64,000 nucleotides of DNA, taken from Ariolimax columbianus. Its lineage: Eukaryota; Mollusca; Gastropoda; Stylommatophora; Arionidae. The notes under the pieces are model-generated. The model saw only the letters and a program-made list of their open reading frames with translations, was not told the DNA's origin and ran no database searches. Below, one piece after another: positions 42,501-48,500 of this stretch (position 1 is the first letter of the stretch; the number at the start of each line of letters is the position of its first letter). Where the stretch lies: positions 28,748,901 to 28,812,900 of the forward strand of contig JAVGWX010000012.1 in NCBI GenBank assembly GCA_036924085.1, given 5' to 3'. Position numbers and translations under genes: made by a program.

Positions 42501-45500
42501 TTACAGCTAGGATGATTGTTCTTTTGCAACCAAACTGCTAGCTGTATCTCGGTCAAGCTATTTGTTCTTTTGCAGGCAAGTATTTGTTTTTCCACAGGCA
42601 AGCTGCTTATTCTTTCACAGACAGGCTGTTTCCTCTTTCAATGACCAACTGTTTCCTCTTTCTCTGACAAGCTGTTTACTCTTTCCTAGCCAAAACCAAA
42701 TATCCTCAACACTACAGAACTAGATTTTTCTTAAGGCTGTCTGCCCATTCAACACCTTGTTGAGTTGAGAATCATGACCCTATACATATTTTCATACATT
42801 TCAGGCAATAAGTAGTAAGTGTGTGGGTAGCAGCTTTCTTCCTTTGAAAGCCCAAGGAAGGCTCACCTCTTGAGTTTCCAGCTTTAAGGGTTTTCCCTGC
42901 TGACATTTAGCCTACCCATCTGTATTGGACCTGTACTCTGCTTCTGCCAGTGCTGGTAACAGTTAAGCTGTCATTGTGTGATGTCTTGTACTGGGCGTTT
43001 CCCACATCACCTCTGGAAGATATGTCAGCATGTCATTTCTCTAGACTTAACGTTCAATGCTGAGTTCCTAACATGTTACATCAAAGTGGGAATCGTAATG
43101 CTGGGCATGTCTGGTGCCGTTACTTGATATCATATTGTTGGTCAGGCTGCAAGCAGATCTATCTCCAGGTTTCACCACATGGAAGTTTCAGTATCTCACA
43201 AATGTCATTAGGCCCTTTTTGCTAAATTGATCATCAAATATAATTTTTTTCCCCAAATACATTTACTTTGTTAACTTTAGGAATAAGTGCCTGTGCTGTT
43301 TTTTCATTGATTGAAATTCCATTAAACAAAAAAAAAACAACAAAATAATTCGCTGTGGATTCATTAAAAAGAATAAAATGATATGTTAACCATTCACTGT
43401 GAATTCCAACAATAGATCACTGCTTTAAAAAAAAAAAGGAATATGTTTTTAATTACATGATTATACAAAATAAAATCTGACCCTGCTGAAAATCAATAGT
43501 CTGTCATATAATCAATACTGATTAAACATGTGCAGTGGCTTTTTTAAACTTAGTCTCTCCTCTTCTGCCATGACATTTAGAGGTTTTCCCTTCTTTTTCT
43601 CATGTCTTAGTTTCTATAGGATGGGGTTGATGGCCCCATGCACAAACCTCCTTAGCCATCTCTTTGACATTCACGAGAAGAATACTTACCAAAATCAGCT
43701 CTGCTGAGTGTAATAATTTCAGGGTCATCATCATATATACCTGAGGACAAAACAAAAATAATCAGTGGCAATTAAGATATACAAGGTCTGTTCATAAAGT
43801 TCCAGAACTCTCTTCTTGAGCTCTTTCCCCCCATGTGTGTTTTGGTCTGTCTCTACTTTACTTGTCTTGTAATGCTATCATCTGCTTTCCATAATGTGTG
43901 CCCATCCAAGGAAGGAGCTTACATCATGTTTCACTGACATCTGTCTGGTTATTTCCAACAGTTCCACATTAGTGATCTTATCATGCCATTTCAATCTCTC
44001 TATTCTGTTCCTGTTTATGAAAGTATGGAACTTTCTCATAGTTTTTTCATGTTTCAGCGACATACAACAGAATAAACTTTATATTGGATTGGAGATTTTA
44101 ATTTTTGTATTGGACTTCATTTTTTTTTACTTTGATAAGTTCCTCAATGTAAAGAAACTCTTTTTATATTCTTATTTTGATATCTTCATCTCTATCTCCT
44201 ACTTCGTTAATATGGCTACTAAGATATGTGAATGATTCCCCATCTTGTACAATCTGATTGTCGTGTCATTAGTTGCATTTATTCTGTTAATAGTTGTTTT
44301 TCTTCTTCATATTCCAATTCCTGATTTATGTGACCTTTGATCAAGTATGCTTATTTTATTTTGCATCTAATTGCAGTTATGAGACAGAAGAGCCGAGTCA
44401 TCGACAAAGTCTACATCACCAAGTTGTTTTGTCAAATGTCTTTGAATTGGTTGGTGTGTTGCTGTCTTCATAATCCAGTCAATTGAGAGTATAGAAAGGA
44501 AAGGGGGGGGCAGGCAGGCATGTGTGTTAGTGTTAACTGTCTAAATTGGCCTTGGTTGTATTTGTGACAGCACTGGGTTCTTTGAGTGTCAAGTTAATTT
44601 TCTTAAGTAACCCTGGCTGTTTATTCGTTGATGCATTTGGTTATTAAGGAGTCTCTTGTATTTCCCTTTCATGTCCCGTCTATCCTCGATTGACTGGGGT
44701 CCGTTTTTGGATCTAGTGCCTCTATGAACGTGGACTTCATGGCCTCGGTGATCAGTATGGCCTGGTTCTGAACTCTACTTATCTTACCGAAATGTATTAT
44801 ACATGTGATACCATACTCCAGTACTGGCTTGACACCTCCTCTTTCCAAAATGTTGTTATCTGTGCACCATTTAGTATCTGTTAGCTTTTTCATTATACCC
44901 ATTTAGCACCTGGCTATTTTTATCTGCATTTTTTATGTACTTAGTCTGTGAGATTCTACAATCCAGGAAAATTTTCAGGTATGCTGTATTTTGTTCTAGT
45001 GAAAGCACTTGATCATGTATTTTTAGTGCCACTGTCTGTCTATTGTGAAATAAACTAAAGGCTGTGTTTGTGGTATTCTTCTCGTTAATGGTCAGCAACT
45101 ATAACTTTGTCCAGTTCTCTAGTTCTTCCCAGTGCTTCTTACAGTCTATTATTTTCAACTGTTGTTGACCATTCTCGTGCCCCCAAACATTGCAATATGG
45201 TCGCTGTGGTTAAGAAGTAAGGTACTCATCTCTCAAAGCGATGAATGGAAACGGTAAGCAATTAAATCCCGCAAGTTTCAAGCGTCCTCTGGTCTCAACA
45301 GAGGTGGGACCAGAAATACCTGTATCCCGAGTTAATTCCAGTCCTCTTGACTTATGTCTTGCCACTGGTCCAAGATAGCCCTGGATCAGAGAGTGAGGTT
45401 GATGACCAACACAGTTTCTTCATCGCTATAATCTCAATACAACTACATCTTCAAGACAAAAGTGATGAGCAACTAACATTACAATAAATACTCTAGTGTA

Positions 45501-48500
45501 GATATCTTCCACTATGTTATTTATGGTAGGAAGAACGTAGCAGACAATACTTCTCCTAGTTCTAATGTTATCTTTCCTCTAGGTAATGGCATATCCAGTT
45601 ATATAGATGCCCTCTTATTATATTTCAGAGGAACTTGATTTTGAGTCCATCTTTCCAGACCCTGCTAAAGGCCTATTCCATGTCGATCCACGCTGATTCT
45701 TTTCCTGAAAGGCATCCTTGATCTTCTGTTATAGGAAACCGGTTCCGGTTATTAATTGTTTTCCTTCCAAATGCCACAAAAGACTTCTATTAGCCAGTTT
45801 TTCCTTTAAAGCATTTTCTTTGCTTTTTTCCCCCCTCTTTATTTACATCTCGTTTGTGACACCATCCTTGTCAGCTGACTTCTTTAGCTTGAGTCCCTGG
45901 AGTGCGTCTTCTAGTTCTGCCAGTGTGAAACTAGACATCAGATACTCTCCTGTCACCATGAGCATATTCATTAGTTCTTTATCTTTTTTCTGACCTCCAG
46001 CTATTTGGCTTTTGGTATTTTCACCTGGCTAATACCTGAATATTTCTCCCCAAAGATGTTTGCTGCTCTTTTGCCATTGTGTGAATTTCCCCATTGTGCG
46101 CTACTATTATTGGTGGCTGGCTGTTGTTTTCATCATTCATGGTCTTAGCCAGTTTCCAGAGCAAGGACTGCTCACTGACAACCATTGTGGGAACATGTTA
46201 GGCCAAGGAATGATAAGACTTTCCCCATGAGACTTGATGAAGAGGACATGGCAGGACTAGATGACAACCGCTCTACTGTCTATCATGATGGCATTAATCC
46301 TATTGCTGAAGTCCACAGGGGGATTTATAGGGTTGAGGAATAAAGGTCACTTGCATTTACAGGCAGCATGTAGTGGTGCACAAGATAGCTTTTAAAATAG
46401 ACCTTCCCATAAACAATTTAAAAACTACGCCTCGCCAAGGTTTTGAACCCATCTCACCTTGGTTAGAAGACCAATATCTATCTACAGTTGTCTGTTGCTC
46501 TACATACAAGGAAAATTTGCTAAAAGACAAAAACTGTTACTGGATCAAGACAAGAATAACAATAAAATTCAGAAGTTACATTTTTCTTCTTGTTCATTTT
46601 TCTCTCCAGCCCAAGTATAGTGCCACTAACACAGCTGGCATCCTTCAGAAAGCCTGTATCAAAGCATTTACACTGGTAGCTATGTTGTAATTTGTTTACA
46701 TGATGAAGTTGCAAGCTATATGCAGAGTTCTGTTTGACTGAACATTATGAAATGCATAGAGTTGTAGTGGGACTATTCTTTCCTCCCTGGCAAGGGGCTC
46801 CTTTAGACTTTAGAATACAAATAAAATGAGATATTTACAAAAAGCAAGGTCATTAGAGAAAGAGGGGGGGGGGGGGGGGGGGAAGAGAAAGAAAGAGGGA
46901 GGGAGAGAAATCTGAAAGAAGAAAATCTGCAAGACAGAGAATTTAATGGTTTGGGCATATAACAAGAAGGCCTCCAAACATGTTGCTCATCTTTACTTAA
47001 ATTAGTCACTCCTCTTCCCTAGTCACATTTATTAGTTCTCTTTTAGTCATTTTGTCTTGGCTTAGTCGCTCATTTTCTAATTTTCTACCTGACAGTCACC
47101 TATTTTATTCCTGACTTAGTCACTCATCTTCTACCTGACTTAGTCGCTCATCTTCTACCTGACTTAGTCGCTCAACCTATTCTTCCTGACAGTCGCTCAT
47201 CTTCTACTTGACTTAGTCATCCATCCTCTACCTGACTTAGTCGTCCATCCTCTACCTGACATAGTTGCTCATCTTCTACCTTAATTGCTCATCTTATTCT
47301 TCCTGACTTAGTCGTCTATAATCTGGCTTAGTCGCTCATCTTTTATCAAAACGTGAAGACATCATTGTTTTGGTTTTTTTACAGCTTCTACAGAAAGGGT
47401 TAGCCAGCCCCATACAAGAACCCTGCTTAGTTGCTCTAGGTTACTTTAATATCCTATTCATTGATCCTCTTTCAAACTATGGTAGCACACAAGCAACATA
47501 GTCCCACAAGTTGATAATACCAGCCAGCCGAGCTTCATTGCAAGATGACGACCAAGAAAAAAATGAAATTACTGCACTAAAAGAGACACTACACAGGCAT
47601 TAAATTGAAATAGCAATGCCCCACAGATGGTACAAGAAGCTGCCTTACCAAAGTTCTGCTGGTACCACTGCCAGCTCTCGTATCGTTTGCCTCCCTGGAA
47701 GTCATCTTTCAGGCCTTCTTCCCCGTGCTGGTCATACTTCTTACGCAGATCTTCATCTTTCAGAACCTCATATGCTCTATTTATTTTCACAAACACATCA
47801 TGTGCTTTTGGATCCTCCTGCAAAATGCAAGATTTACTCATACATTCAATAAATCTATCAGTAGTTTATATTCCCATTTCTGAGTCCATTAGGACTATTA
47901 TAAAACTATGGAATAAAGTTCTCTAGTTTTTATCACCCTCTCCTACATTTTGAATCAGCCTTTGGGCATCTTTGTTGAAAGAAAGATCTACAGATCAGTT
48001 TTCTTTCAGGTTTAACTAGTCTGCATCAGAGGCCTTATTGAGGAGACCATTCAAGGACAGCTCGTTTAGTCTTCTTCTTTTCCTTGTGATCAGATGTGAC
48101 ATTTACACTGTCAGACTTGATATTTACACTGTCAAACAAGTTCCAGTAATGAACTCAAGCATTGTTGGAAGCTCCTCTTTAGCTCTACACAATTTCGAGC
48201 CTAGTATGTTGAATTGTTAGGCCTGTGATCATATTGGCAAAAGTCCTCTCTAACTCAGCCCACAGTGGTGAAGCAGACAGTTCATTTTGTCTACATGCAT
48301 CTGTTCAATATGATGTGCCCTATTCTGTGGTGAAGAATGGTGATATGTCTTGCCTGCCCTGCCAAGGGTGTGATAGTCATCATATAGTTTGTTCTATAAT
48401 CTTCTTTTTCTCAATATATGTGATTCCAATGTCTTCTTGTTCAGTCTCTACTCCTTTTTGCAAGTCTACCTGCCTTCTCATTACCCAGAATGTCAAAATG

